Shown here: one piece after another, positions 16,020-23,370 of the stretch
Numbering within the stretch: position 1 is the stretch's first letter
How the letters are laid out: the number at the start of each line of letters is the position of its first letter
Origin: Candidatus Parcubacteria bacterium
GTDB lineage: Bacteria; Patescibacteriota; Saccharimonadia; Saccharimonadales; Saccharimonadaceae
Reading direction: 5' to 3'
Assembly: GCA_023432445.1 (NCBI GenBank)
Contig: JAEYUP010000001.1
Coordinates: forward strand, 1 to 64,000
DNA: 64,000 nt
Made by a program: the position numbers and the translations under genes
The notes under the pieces: model-generated
The model's input: only the letters and a program-made list of their open reading frames with translations
Told to the model about the DNA's origin: nothing
Databases searched by the model: none

Positions 16020-16724
16020 TTATACGTCAATCACGATAACACTAGCGTCATCGCTTACCTTACGGCTTATCTTCAAAAGTTTTTTAGCGGCTGAGTCGGG
16101 CTTATCTTCTGATAGCGAGTAGGCTATTTCTTCGGCGCTAAGTGAATCATTTTCGGTGTTGCCCGTAATACCGTCGGTACAAAGCATGACTCGATCGCCT
16201 GGCCGGACGGCGTGCAGCTCAAATTTATCATAAAAATAGAAAAACCCGGGAGGAGAATTTGAGAAATAGTTGTATATTTTGTGACCGCTTCCTTGATCTT
16301 CGGTCAGTTTGGTTACGGTACCTTGTCTTTTGAGGTATATTCGGGCGTCTCCAGCGTGGCCAACCGCCAGGTGGTGGCCATCTTCAAGCTCTCGCAGCCA
16401 AGCAACAGATGCGGCTGTCTCGCCGCCTTTCCCCTTATCTACAACCATTCCTCTCGCTATTAGGAAAGCGTCGCGCAAACAGCGCCAAAGGTCTTCGCCA
16501 GTCTCAGGTTTGGCCGATGCCAGAAATGTTTCGATTGTGTCGCGAGCGACTTCGGCTGCTAGTGCCGAGTCGCCCTCGGAGCCGCCCACACCATCAAATA
16601 CGCCGTACAGACCTAGAGTGTCATTAAAGAGGATCTTGTCCTGACCTTTAACTGCTCGCTCAGCCCAAGCTGACAGTTTTGTCGATTCTAGTTCGCCTGA
16701 TTCTCTTTCGTTAGTGATGCTCAT
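16020..16724 (-). CDS. PP2C-family serine/threonine protein phosphatase
   Basis: A 234-residue metal-dependent phosphatase. The PPM motifs are in order: GVFDGVGG near residue 45 (metal-binding Asp), AVGHAGDARIYL (the AxxGDSR-like motif), LCTDGITG (metal-binding Asp), and the closing DDASVIVIDV. It lacks membrane segments and extra domains, like bacterial PrpC/Stp-type phosphatases, but no Ser/Thr kinase is next to it. A -10 box ends six bases before the ATG and overlaps the -10 box of the divergent membrane gene. The DUF1801 gene follows downstream. Confidence 0.9.
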   Translation of the reverse strand: MSITNERESGELESTKLSAWAERAVKGQDKILFNDTLGLYGVFDGVGGSEGDSALAAEVARDTIETFLASAKPETGEDLWRCLRDAFLIARGMVVDKGKGGETAASVAWLRELEDGHHLAVGHAGDARIYLKRQGTVTKLTEDQGSGHKIYNYFSNSPPGFFYFYDKFELHAVRPGDRVMLCTDGITGNTENDSLSAEEIAYSLSEDKPDSAAKKLLKISRKVSDDASVIVIDV

Positions 16725-16730
16725 GTATTT

Positions 16731-16740
16731 ATAGTACTAT
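16731..16740. promoter_or_regulatory. overlapping divergent -10 boxes
   Basis: The palindrome ATAGTACTAT holds a TACTAT box on each strand: minus 16731-16736, six bases before the PP2C ATG; plus 16735-16740, eight bases before ATG 16749. The two boxes share two bases, so both promoters cannot be occupied at once. Confidence 0.55.
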
Positions 16741-16748
16741 TAATTTAT

Positions 16749-17354
16749 ATGGTTAAAAAGCAGCAGCGGTTGTGGCGCCCAAAGCTAGTAAACTTTTTTG
16801 GTGGGTTCGGGTACGTTATGGTGGTCATTCAATGGGTGCTGGCGATTGCTTTGTTCGTACCGTTGATCGAGCAACTTTCCATCTTGTTGCCGTCTTCAGT
16901 AGAAGTGGTCGAGCCAACTGTGCAGACCGTCGACCAGCCAGGAAGTCCTTCTATCTTTACCTTCATCGGTCTGGCGGCTCTGGTGACAATTATGGTCGGA
17001 GTGACGGCATATATATCAGTCAAAATGCCGAGCACTATCGCTAAACTGAGCAAGAGAGCCGTTCATAAAAGCTCAGACGCTCTAACCAGCGCCGTTTTAC
17101 GTGCTAAGCACCAAAAAGACACCAAAAAGCGCCGCGAACGTCTGGCGCCGCAAATCATCCTATGGCTTAAAGGTGTGACTATCGTTCTACCTGTGGCGCT
17201 GTCTTACGTGGCACGTTTTCAGCCCGAAACGGTTTTGGATAACAATCTCGCCGTGCCGATGGCGGTCGTTTTCGCTGGTATCAGCATTACTATTTTTGCA
17301 CTTCAATACGGCTTAGCCAGGGCGCTAGGTGTCAAGCAAAAAGAACTTTGGTAG
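16749..17354 (+). CDS. four-helix membrane protein of unknown function
   Basis: A 201-residue integral membrane protein. Two hydrophobic pairs are visible: about 18-42 (YVMVVIQWVLAIALFVPLI) and 75-95, then 135-155 and 170-192, separated by a strongly basic cytoplasmic stretch (KRAVHKSSDALTSAVLRAKH, then HQKDTKKRRERLAP). Both ends are basic. No recognised family. It is divergent from the PP2C gene and meets the methyltransferase gene end to end (stop codons adjacent at 17354/17355). The neighbouring phosphatase suggests possible co-regulation only. Confidence 0.75.
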   Translation: MVKKQQRLWRPKLVNFFGGFGYVMVVIQWVLAIALFVPLIEQLSILLPSSVEVVEPTVQTVDQPGSPSIFTFIGLAALVTIMVGVTAYISVKMPSTIAKLSKRAVHKSSDALTSAVLRAKHQKDTKKRRERLAPQIILWLKGVTIVLPVALSYVARFQPETVLDNNLAVPMAVVFAGISITIFALQYGLARALGVKQKELW

Positions 17355-18089
17355 TCACCGGTAGCGGTCTTGAGCCTCAAAAAGCGCCACCCACTTATCT
17401 ATAGTTGTCCTAGATGGCGGCGTGTCAGCTAGTCCTTGCGAATCTAGCGGTAGAGCCAAGTATTTTTTGGGGTCGCTAAAGCACTCTTGTGTCATGCGCT
17501 GATAAGCTGAGAACTTTTCAGGTGCAACTAGCGGCGTCTGGCGCAGTTTTATCTCTAAAAAAACGGTATCAACGGCCGGGTGTGGCCAAAAGTCGGTCTT
17601 TCTAAGAGGCTTTCTTATTTTAAACTCGTAACGCGCACCGAGCAGCATTCCAAGCTGGCTTGTAAATGTTTCTGGTTTGTCGGAGACTAGCTTTTTAGCA
17701 AATTGCCTCTGAACTATGAGATAGGCTTTAGTCGGTGGCTGATCAGTAAAAATCAGCCGTTCAATAATTGGCGAACTAAGGTGAAAAGGAATATTGGCGA
17801 AGATACTATACGGCTCTTTTGGTAGCGGCATACTTAAAAAGTCTTTATCGTAGACTGTGACGTTCGGAAATTTATTAGTGTTGCGTTTTAATATTTCAAC
17901 TGTTCGAGGCTCAACTTCGACGGCGATGACCTTGGCCACACGTTGCGCCAGGACAGCACTAATAACACCACTTCCGGCACCAATATCAATGACCGTTTCG
18001 TGAGATTTGATACTACTGTGTCCAAATAGTTCCTTTACTAGTGCCGGGCTGCGCAAGAAGTGCTGGGAGTGTGTGTGAAGTCTTTTCAT
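17355..18089 (-). CDS. rRNA adenine dimethyltransferase, Erm/KsgA family
   Basis: A 244-residue SAM-dependent methyltransferase. The N-terminus has HSQHFLRSP, the SAM motif is VIDIGAGSGVISAVLA, motif II VIAVEVEPRT, and the catalytic motif IV is NIPFHLSSPI. In KsgA the last motif is usually NLPY and the opening GQNFL; the Phe in NIPF and the short C-terminal domain are closer to Erm 23S rRNA methyltransferases, which modify A2058 and give macrolide-lincosamide resistance. KsgA-type 16S dimethylation remains possible, especially if the genome has no other KsgA. A TACATT box ends six bases before the ATG. Confidence 0.85.
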   Translation of the reverse strand: MKRLHTHSQHFLRSPALVKELFGHSSIKSHETVIDIGAGSGVISAVLAQRVAKVIAVEVEPRTVEILKRNTNKFPNVTVYDKDFLSMPLPKEPYSIFANIPFHLSSPIIERLIFTDQPPTKAYLIVQRQFAKKLVSDKPETFTSQLGMLLGARYEFKIRKPLRKTDFWPHPAVDTVFLEIKLRQTPLVAPEKFSAYQRMTQECFSDPKKYLALPLDSQGLADTPPSRTTIDKWVALFEAQDRYR

Positions 18090-18095
18090 TCTGTT

Positions 18096-18101
18096 AATGT
18101 A
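18096..18101 (-). promoter_or_regulatory. leaderless extended -10 (TGA-TACATT)
   Basis: TACATT ends six bases before the ATG at 18087-18089, with TGA in front. It lies next to the rightward TATACT at 18107-18112. Confidence 0.45.
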
Positions 18102-18106
18102 TCATG

Positions 18107-18377
18107 TATACTAGATATAGTCATGTTGGTACTTCTCTTCCTGCGAGGAACCAAGATTTTCACCAACAGGCTTAAGAAGCCACCATCGATTTCAAGCACA
18201 CCCGTGTACACGAGGCGCCCCTGAAACTCGACACAATTCTATCGTGATATACGGTAAACAGGCAGTAGGCTAAACGGTCCTTACTCCCCTCTCCGTATCA
18301 CTCCTCCAAAATCCGTTTGCTGATCAAACTCTTTGCTCGGCATTTTTGCATTAATCTTAAAACTTTGGAGAATCATC
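18107..18377 (+). promoter_or_regulatory. TATACT promoter and structured leader
   Basis: From a TATACT box at 18107-18112 the message to 18378 would have about 260 untranslated bases. They fold into successive hairpins: GTTGGT/ACCAAC (18125-18130/18162-18167) holding TTCCT-gcg-AGGAA, GGCTT/AAGCC (18069 offset: 18169-18181), CGTGTACACG (18203-18212), and GTGATA..CGG/CCGTATCAC (18244-18254/18293-18301). An SD (TTTGGAG) precedes the ATG. It could be a regulatory leader; no known riboswitch class was recognised. Confidence 0.4.
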
Positions 18378-18629
18378 ATGAATCGTGTCACAATCAACGA
18401 ACAGGTCGCAGTCACTCAGCTCGGGTTCAAAAAGAACCTAAGCACCTACCCTCGCCAAATGGAGTTTCGAGGGGTCATCTACGACTTTATCGACGCCGGC
18501 CTTAGCTGCCTTGTGCGTATGGGAGACCGCGCTAGTGAAATCGTTACGCTAAGCGACGGTCGGTCTACTTATCGGCTGCGCAGCGACAACCACGGCGGTA
18601 ACTGGACGCTACTGACCATCTTTCAGTAA
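18378..18629 (+). CDS. hypothetical protein, 83 residues
   Basis: A small soluble protein, MNRVTINEQVAVTQLGF to LLTIFQ, with predicted beta-strand pairs (FRGVIYDFIDAGLSCLVRM and YRLRSDNHGGNWTLLTIF), suggesting a small beta-barrel or SH3-like fold. No family recognised. The ATG at 18378 is favoured by GGAG seven bases before it; the in-frame ATG at 18333 has no SD. It stands alone behind a long structured leader and in front of a strong terminator. Composition is richer in GC than the leader's AT-rich end. Confidence 0.6.
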   Translation: MNRVTINEQVAVTQLGFKKNLSTYPRQMEFRGVIYDFIDAGLSCLVRMGDRASEIVTLSDGRSTYRLRSDNHGGNWTLLTIFQ

Positions 18630-18645
18630 AGTTCAGAGTTGACAG

Positions 18646-18677
18646 GGAGCGAGACTATAAATTGTCTCGCTTTTTTG
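18646..18677 (+). terminator. terminator inside the end of the convergent ATPase gene
   Basis: GCGAGAC (18649-18655) and GTCTCGC (18664-18670) form the stem, followed by TTTTTT. The T tail and right arm are inside the last codons of the P-type ATPase on the other strand. Confidence 0.75.
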
Positions 18678-21192
18678 ATGTCCAGCGACCGTAAGCCTTA
18701 TGTATTTCTACTACTACAATCATTACGATAAAGCTGATGGCGCCACTTACGAACACGTCGCCAATGGCAACCGGGTGTACGTGTAGTAGGCCTTGGAGGG
18801 GTCCAAAGAACGCGACGTATTGGAGTGCTAGGGCGACGGTCAGGCCGATGTAGAACGGCCACGACCAAACCCTGAGGCGAGTAAAGACTGATTCGTACAT
18901 GCTGCGTGAGTTGAAGGCGCTGGCCCATTGGATTACAACTAGTGATGAAAATGCGATAGTACGTCCATAGTCGAAGCCATAGCGGTTGCCGTAGATGATG
19001 AACATCGTTAACACTACCGCACCCATAGTGCTAGCAACCAGGATGATCCGAGCTATGAGGTACTTTGAGAATAGATGAGCTTTAGGGTCGATTGGTTTAC
19101 TCTTCATGACGTCTTTTTCGGCCGGCTCGAGACCTAGCGGTATCACCATCGAACTGTCGGTCATGAGGTTTACCCAGAGGATTTGTACGGGGTTAAGCGG
19201 TATCGGTAAGCCTACTATAAGGGCGGAGACAGATACGATAACCTCGCCGATATTGGTAGAGAGCAGATACACTAACATTCGTTTGACGTTAGAGAAGATA
19301 ACCCTACCCTCTCTCATGGCGCTAACGATGCTTGCGAAGTTGTCGTTAAGCAAAATGATGTCGCCTGCGTCCTTGGCGATCTGAGAGCCGCTACCCATTG
19401 CTATGCCGACGTGGGCTTTAGCGAGGGCCGGTACGTCATTGACGCCATCACCTGTCATGGCGGTCACCTCTTTGAGGCGCAAAACTTCCAAGATGCGAAA
19501 CTTATTCTCGGGTGTAACCCGTGAAAATACCCTAGCCTCGGCAACCGCAGCGCGCAGCTCCTTGGTGCTCATCGAGTCCATCTTTCGGCTGTCAAAAACT
19601 TGAGATTTTGACGTCACCAAACCCAGCTTTGAACCTATGCTGAAAGCTGTTTCGAAGTGGTCGCCGGTTATCATCCGAACAGTTACGCCGGCGTTCTGGG
19701 CGGTTGTTATGGCCTTACGGGCGACTGGGCGGAGGGTGTCGGCTACAGCGATAAATCCTAGAAAGTCAAAAGCTGTTCTGGATGTAAGCTGCTTAAAGGC
19801 ATCGATGGACGTTTTTAAAGGCGTAGAGGCGATTGCGATCACTCTATAACCCTGTGATGTCATAGCCTGGAGAACTTGGTTGGCCTCCTGGCGCTGTTCA
19901 TCGTTTAGTTTGCTGTTTTCGATAATTCTTTCTGGTGCGCCCTTTACGACTAGCTCAAATTTACCGCGGTGTCGCCAGACGTTGCCGCTCATAGCGACAG
20001 ATTGATCAAACGGCAGTATGGCCACAACATCTCCAGGTAGAGCAACTACATCCTCGGCTTTGCTGTAGCGGTGCATAGCGATGTCGAGCGGATCGTGAGC
20101 TCGTCTGGTGTCGGAGTGGTTAGCCGCTCTAAGGATGCTTTTTGGCATATGGTGACCCGTCCAATTTGGCTGCCAGACCTCCTGGATCGAAAGTTTGTTT
20201 TCGGTCAAAGTGCCGGTCTTGTCGGTCGCAATGGTTGTAATAACTCCAATAGTTTCGATAGCCTTCATGCTGCGCACCAGCGCTTTCTTGGCGGCCATGC
20301 GACGCATGCCAAGAACCATAATGACAGATATAGCTACTGGCAGACCCTCTGGCACTGCTGATACTGACAGTGCGATGACAAAGCGCAGTGCCTCGGTGAG
20401 TTCAAGACCGCGGCTGATGGCTAGTATGAACGCTACCAGAGCTATCGCACCGACTACGGCTACAGTCGCTGTAATAAGCTTGTCTATTTTCTTTTGGACT
20501 GGACTTGACTCCCCTGTGTCGGCGCTACCGGTAAGGGCTGCGATTCGACCAAACTCAGAGTTATTGCCGGTCAGCACTACAACACCCTTAGCTTGACCTG
20601 ATACGATGAAAGACCCAGAAAAAAGCATGTTAGACTGCTCGTAGATCGGTTTTTCGCCTTTTATTTGATCTGTTTGCTTGGCGATTGCCTCAGATTCACC
20701 CGTTAACATCGATTCGTCGACGCGCACGTTGTTAGCCTCTATGATTCGGAGGTCGGCCGGAACCTTGTCCCCCTCTGACAGGTAAACTATATCGCCCGGA
20801 ACTAGTTCTGAGATTGACAGTCGCACTATGTCGCCGTTGCGCGATACGTCGACTATCTGGGCGGAGTGTTTTTGAAGGGATCTAAGGATTCGCTCGGTCG
20901 AAAAACGCTGGATGTAGTATATAACGGCGCTGATCAAGATGATGATCAGAACTATTATCGCGTCTACGACAGCGTCGTGTAGGAAGCTTATGATAACCGC
21001 CACCAGCAAGACCCCGATAAAAACGTTTGCAAATGGCTCCATAAGCTTGCGCCATAAAGGCTCACCCTTGATGCTGATCACGTTAGGGCCATATTTCTTA
21101 AGGTTTTGATGTGCTTCGCGGGTCGTTAGTCCTTCAGCGCGTGTCTCTAGCGCCTCAAGAGTGCTCTCGATAGATTCTTGATAAAAAAGCAT
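18655..21192 (-). CDS. P-type cation-transporting ATPase (Ca2+-type, P2)
   Basis: An 845-residue membrane pump. The cation ATPase N-terminal domain (residues 1-60, with a LETRAEGLTTREA helix) leads to the actuator motif LTGESEAI, then the phosphorylation motif ATDKTGTLTENKLS, and the hinge MTGDGVNDVPALAKAHVGIAMG. About ten transmembrane helices are present, including a C-terminal cation ATPase block. The PEGL sequence in helix M4 (VPEGLPVAISV) is that of P2 Ca2+/Mn2+ or Na+/K+ type pumps. Likely exports Ca2+ or another cation. No regulator is next to it. The start ATG lies 40-odd bases after the greA terminator region. Confidence 0.92.
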   Translation of the reverse strand: MLFYQESIESTLEALETRAEGLTTREAHQNLKKYGPNVISIKGEPLWRKLMEPFANVFIGVLLVAVIISFLHDAVVDAIIVLIIILISAVIYYIQRFSTERILRSLQKHSAQIVDVSRNGDIVRLSISELVPGDIVYLSEGDKVPADLRIIEANNVRVDESMLTGESEAIAKQTDQIKGEKPIYEQSNMLFSGSFIVSGQAKGVVVLTGNNSEFGRIAALTGSADTGESSPVQKKIDKLITATVAVVGAIALVAFILAISRGLELTEALRFVIALSVSAVPEGLPVAISVIMVLGMRRMAAKKALVRSMKAIETIGVITTIATDKTGTLTENKLSIQEVWQPNWTGHHMPKSILRAANHSDTRRAHDPLDIAMHRYSKAEDVVALPGDVVAILPFDQSVAMSGNVWRHRGKFELVVKGAPERIIENSKLNDEQRQEANQVLQAMTSQGYRVIAIASTPLKTSIDAFKQLTSRTAFDFLGFIAVADTLRPVARKAITTAQNAGVTVRMITGDHFETAFSIGSKLGLVTSKSQVFDSRKMDSMSTKELRAAVAEARVFSRVTPENKFRILEVLRLKEVTAMTGDGVNDVPALAKAHVGIAMGSGSQIAKDAGDIILLNDNFASIVSAMREGRVIFSNVKRMLVYLLSTNIGEVIVSVSALIVGLPIPLNPVQILWVNLMTDSSMVIPLGLEPAEKDVMKSKPIDPKAHLFSKYLIARIILVASTMGAVVLTMFIIYGNRYGFDYGRTIAFSSLVVIQWASAFNSRSMYESVFTRLRVWSWPFYIGLTVALALQYVAFFGPLQGLLHVHPVAIGDVFVSGAISFIVMIVVVEIHKAYGRWTSKKRDNL

Positions 21193-21204
21193 TAGCTTAA
21201 TTGT

Positions 21205-21240
21205 AGCAAAAACACCACCTTCGAGCGAATGAAGGTGGTG
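21205..21240 (-). terminator. greA terminator
   Basis: CACCACCTTC (21213-21222) and GAAGGTGGTG (21231-21240) form a perfect 10-pair stem. On the minus strand it is followed by TTTTTGC. Confidence 0.85.
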
Positions 21241-21261
21241 CTAAATTTAATTGAAAGTTAA

Positions 21262-21738
21262 TCAGCTGATACGTATGAGCTGAAGAGCGTTTCGTCTGGT
21301 GCCAGCGGTCCACTCAACGACATCACGAACGGTTTTGCCGATAAGGCTTTGACCGAGAGGGCTCTCCAGTGATATGCGTCCATCGCTAGGGTTAGCCTCG
21401 ATACTTTCAACGATAGTGTATCTGAACAAGCGCCCCTGTTGATCAATCAGATCAACTACTGAACCTACGGCTACCTTCATACGAGCTCGCTTGCTTGGAA
21501 GCAGGCGAGCTTTAGTTAGAAGTTTGCGTTTTTCAAGAAGGCTTTCTTCGACGGTTTCAAGCTGCATTAGTAGTTCGTTCCGTTGAAGGCGGTCATCGTG
21601 ACCGGTTGTTTTCTCGGCTTCTCGTAACTTCCTCATAGCGAGGCGCCGATCGTGCTCCAGCTGTTTGACTGCATTGCGCAGTTCCTGGAGGCCTTTTTTA
21701 CTTAGTAATACGTACTCTTTGGTAGTGGTGGTACTCAT
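21262..21738 (-). CDS. greA: transcription elongation factor GreA
   Basis: A 158-residue GreA/GreB family protein that rescues backtracked RNA polymerase by stimulating transcript cleavage. The N-terminal coiled coil (LSKKGLQELRNAVKQLEHDRRLAMRKL) includes acidic residues near its tip, and the C-terminal FKBP-like domain shows GSVVDLIDQQGRLFRYTIVE, then DGRISLESPLGQSLIGKTV. The ATG at 21736-21738 is chosen for the AAGGAG eight bases upstream, over an in-frame ATG at 21762 (MSRKGV). It is transcribed alone, with a strong terminator downstream, divergent from the AI-2E gene. Confidence 0.93.
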   Translation of the reverse strand: MSTTTTKEYVLLSKKGLQELRNAVKQLEHDRRLAMRKLREAEKTTGHDDRLQRNELLMQLETVEESLLEKRKLLTKARLLPSKRARMKVAVGSVVDLIDQQGRLFRYTIVESIEANPSDGRISLESPLGQSLIGKTVRDVVEWTAGTRRNALQLIRIS

Positions 21739-21809
21739 GGTTGATACTCCTTTTCTACTCATGTTTGTGGCGTATTGCCGTAACCTTATTATACCAGCTG
21801 ACCATGTGA

Positions 21810-21815
21810 TATACT
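21810..21815 (+). promoter_or_regulatory. leaderless extended -10 (TGA-TATACT)
   Basis: TATACT ends six bases before ATG 21822, with TGA in front. No SD is present. Confidence 0.6.
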
Positions 21816-21821
21816 ACGCTT

Positions 21822-22922
21822 ATGAAAGTAGATATAGATACAAAGACATTTGTTCGTTTCTGGCTCGTTATCACCGGTTTAGTACTGGCAGCATTAATGT
21901 TCTACCAAGCTCGGACTGGACTCATAATACTTGGAGCATCGCTATTCTTAGCTTTGGCCCTCAACGCTCCAGTCAGCGCAATCGCTAAGAGACTTCCCGG
22001 CAAAAGCCGCGTGGCCGCGTCGGCACTTTCTTATGTAGCAGTGCTTCTGGTATTGAGTGCAATCGTGTTTTTGATAATCCCACCAATTATTCAACAAACC
22101 GCTAAGTTTGCTCAGAATATCCCCTCTGCCGTTGAGAACCTAACCAACCAGTGGCAAGGTTTAAATAGCTTTGTTCAACAATATAATTTGGAGCCTCAAC
22201 TTGATAGCGCTCTAGAGTCTATCCGCAGCAGCGCTACCGGCTGGGCTGGTAACGTCGGGCAGAGCGTCATCGACGGTATTGGTTCGATATTTGCCTTCAT
22301 CGCCTCTTTGATACTGGTTCTGTTCCTAACCTTCTTCATGCTCATAGAGGGTCCGACCTGGTTGGACAGGATTTGGCGTAATTACCCTGACCAGAAGAAG
22401 ATGCTTCGCCACCGTAGGGTTGTTACCAGTATGTATAAAACAGTAAATGGTTATGTCACAGGTCAACTGACAGTATCTTCTATAGGAGCAGTCACCGCCG
22501 GGTTAATGATCTTCGTCTTGAGCCTTATATTTCCTAGTGTATCTAGCGGTCTAGCTATGCCAGTGGTGGCAGCTACGTTCATACTCTCTTTGATACCGAT
22601 GTTCGGTGCAACTATTGGTGGAGTTATAATCACCGCCATCTTGGCCTTTGGTAGCATACCGGCTGCTATAACCTATGCCGTGTTCTTTGTCGTGTATCAA
22701 CAGATTGAGAATAACTTCATATCACCACACATTCAGGCAAAGCGTATCGACCTGTCGCCATTAGCTATATTGGCGGCGGTAACCCTTGGTCTTTACATGT
22801 TCGGCGTGGTTGGTGGTATCATCGCCATTCCGATAGCGGGTTGTGTCCGGATTTTAGCCATGGAATATATTCAAAGTCGCAGAATTGAGAAAACGCCGAA
22901 ACTTCGGGCCGTTAACAAGTAA
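21822..22922 (+). CDS. AI-2E family membrane transporter
   Basis: A 366-residue integral membrane protein of the AI-2 exporter/YdiK/PerM family. The order is typical: two N-terminal hydrophobic helices (FWLVITGLVLAALMFY, LVLSAIVFLII), a soluble helical stretch (AKFAQNIPSAVENLTNQWQG), then six more helices with the family motif ENNFISPHIQAKRIDLSPLA near residue 305 and the closing GVVGGIIAIPIAG. Despite the family name, substrates vary and many members are thought to be ion or metabolite exporters. Single gene, leaderless promoter, ends before a leftward terminator. Confidence 0.9.
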   Translation: MKVDIDTKTFVRFWLVITGLVLAALMFYQARTGLIILGASLFLALALNAPVSAIAKRLPGKSRVAASALSYVAVLLVLSAIVFLIIPPIIQQTAKFAQNIPSAVENLTNQWQGLNSFVQQYNLEPQLDSALESIRSSATGWAGNVGQSVIDGIGSIFAFIASLILVLFLTFFMLIEGPTWLDRIWRNYPDQKKMLRHRRVVTSMYKTVNGYVTGQLTVSSIGAVTAGLMIFVLSLIFPSVSSGLAMPVVAATFILSLIPMFGATIGGVIITAILAFGSIPAAITYAVFFVVYQQIENNFISPHIQAKRIDLSPLAILAAVTLGLYMFGVVGGIIAIPIAGCVRILAMEYIQSRRIEKTPKLRAVNK

Positions 22923-22942
22923 GGCTCTAGTATTAATAAAGG

Positions 22943-22992
22943 AAAAGCCCTGACCCCGAAAGGGAGCAGGGCTCAACCTTTTGGTGTCAGGG
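22943..22992 (-). terminator. double hairpin terminator with alternative pairing
   Basis: AGCCCTG (22947-22953) pairs with CAGGGCT (22968-22974); on the minus strand TTTTCCTTT follows. GTCAGGG at 22986-22992 can instead pair with CCCTGAC at 22950-22956, giving a competing long stem. Confidence 0.7.
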
Positions 22993-22993
22993 T

Positions 22994-23284
22994 TTAGGAT
23001 CGAGTAAAGACTAGTCGCTCGTCACTCCCGAAAACACCTGCCTTGAGTACGACGTTGTACTCGGGACTGAGAAGCTTCAGGCTCAGGAGCAAAGCGATGT
23101 CGTCATCGACGCAGCTTTGGTCCCTCTCTTCGAGTATGCGGCCGAGTTCAACGAACACTGGGATGTTCTTGTTCATCACGCGACGCAGCAGCCTATTGGC
23201 TTCCTCGAGAATAATTCTGGCCTCTTCGTCCGATTGGTCAGTCGTGCCGACCATCGATTTTACAGCGGGCGCATCCACTGACAC
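22994..23284 (-). CDS. hypothetical helical protein, 96 residues
   Basis: A small soluble acidic protein starting at GTG (23282-23284), MSVDAPAVKSMVGTTDQ, with AGGTGGAG as SD. The middle is strongly helical (DEEARIILEEANRLLRRVM) and the end alternates hydrophobic and charged residues (VVLKAGVFGSDERLVF). No family recognised. It is a stand-alone gene: a -10 TATAAT at 23345-23350, a leader hairpin TACTGC/GCAGTA, an SD, and a strong terminator directly after the stop. Its base composition is more GC-rich than neighbouring genes. Confidence 0.6.
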   Translation of the reverse strand: MSVDAPAVKSMVGTTDQSDEEARIILEEANRLLRRVMNKNIPVFVELGRILEERDQSCVDDDIALLLSLKLLSPEYNVVLKAGVFGSDERLVFTRS

Positions 23285-23344
23285 GCTCCACCTCTTTCTT
23301 TTTTCTCGGTGTTTTGGCGGTACTGCTGAATTGCAGTAACCTAC

Positions 23345-23350
23345 ATTATA
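23345..23350 (-). promoter_or_regulatory. -10 box of the gene at 22994-23284
   Basis: TATAAT on the minus strand, about 60 bases before the GTG start. The leader carries a TACTGC/GCAGTA hairpin at about 23321-23338. Confidence 0.5.
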
Positions 23351-23370
23351 ACATAAACGCTACAAATATA

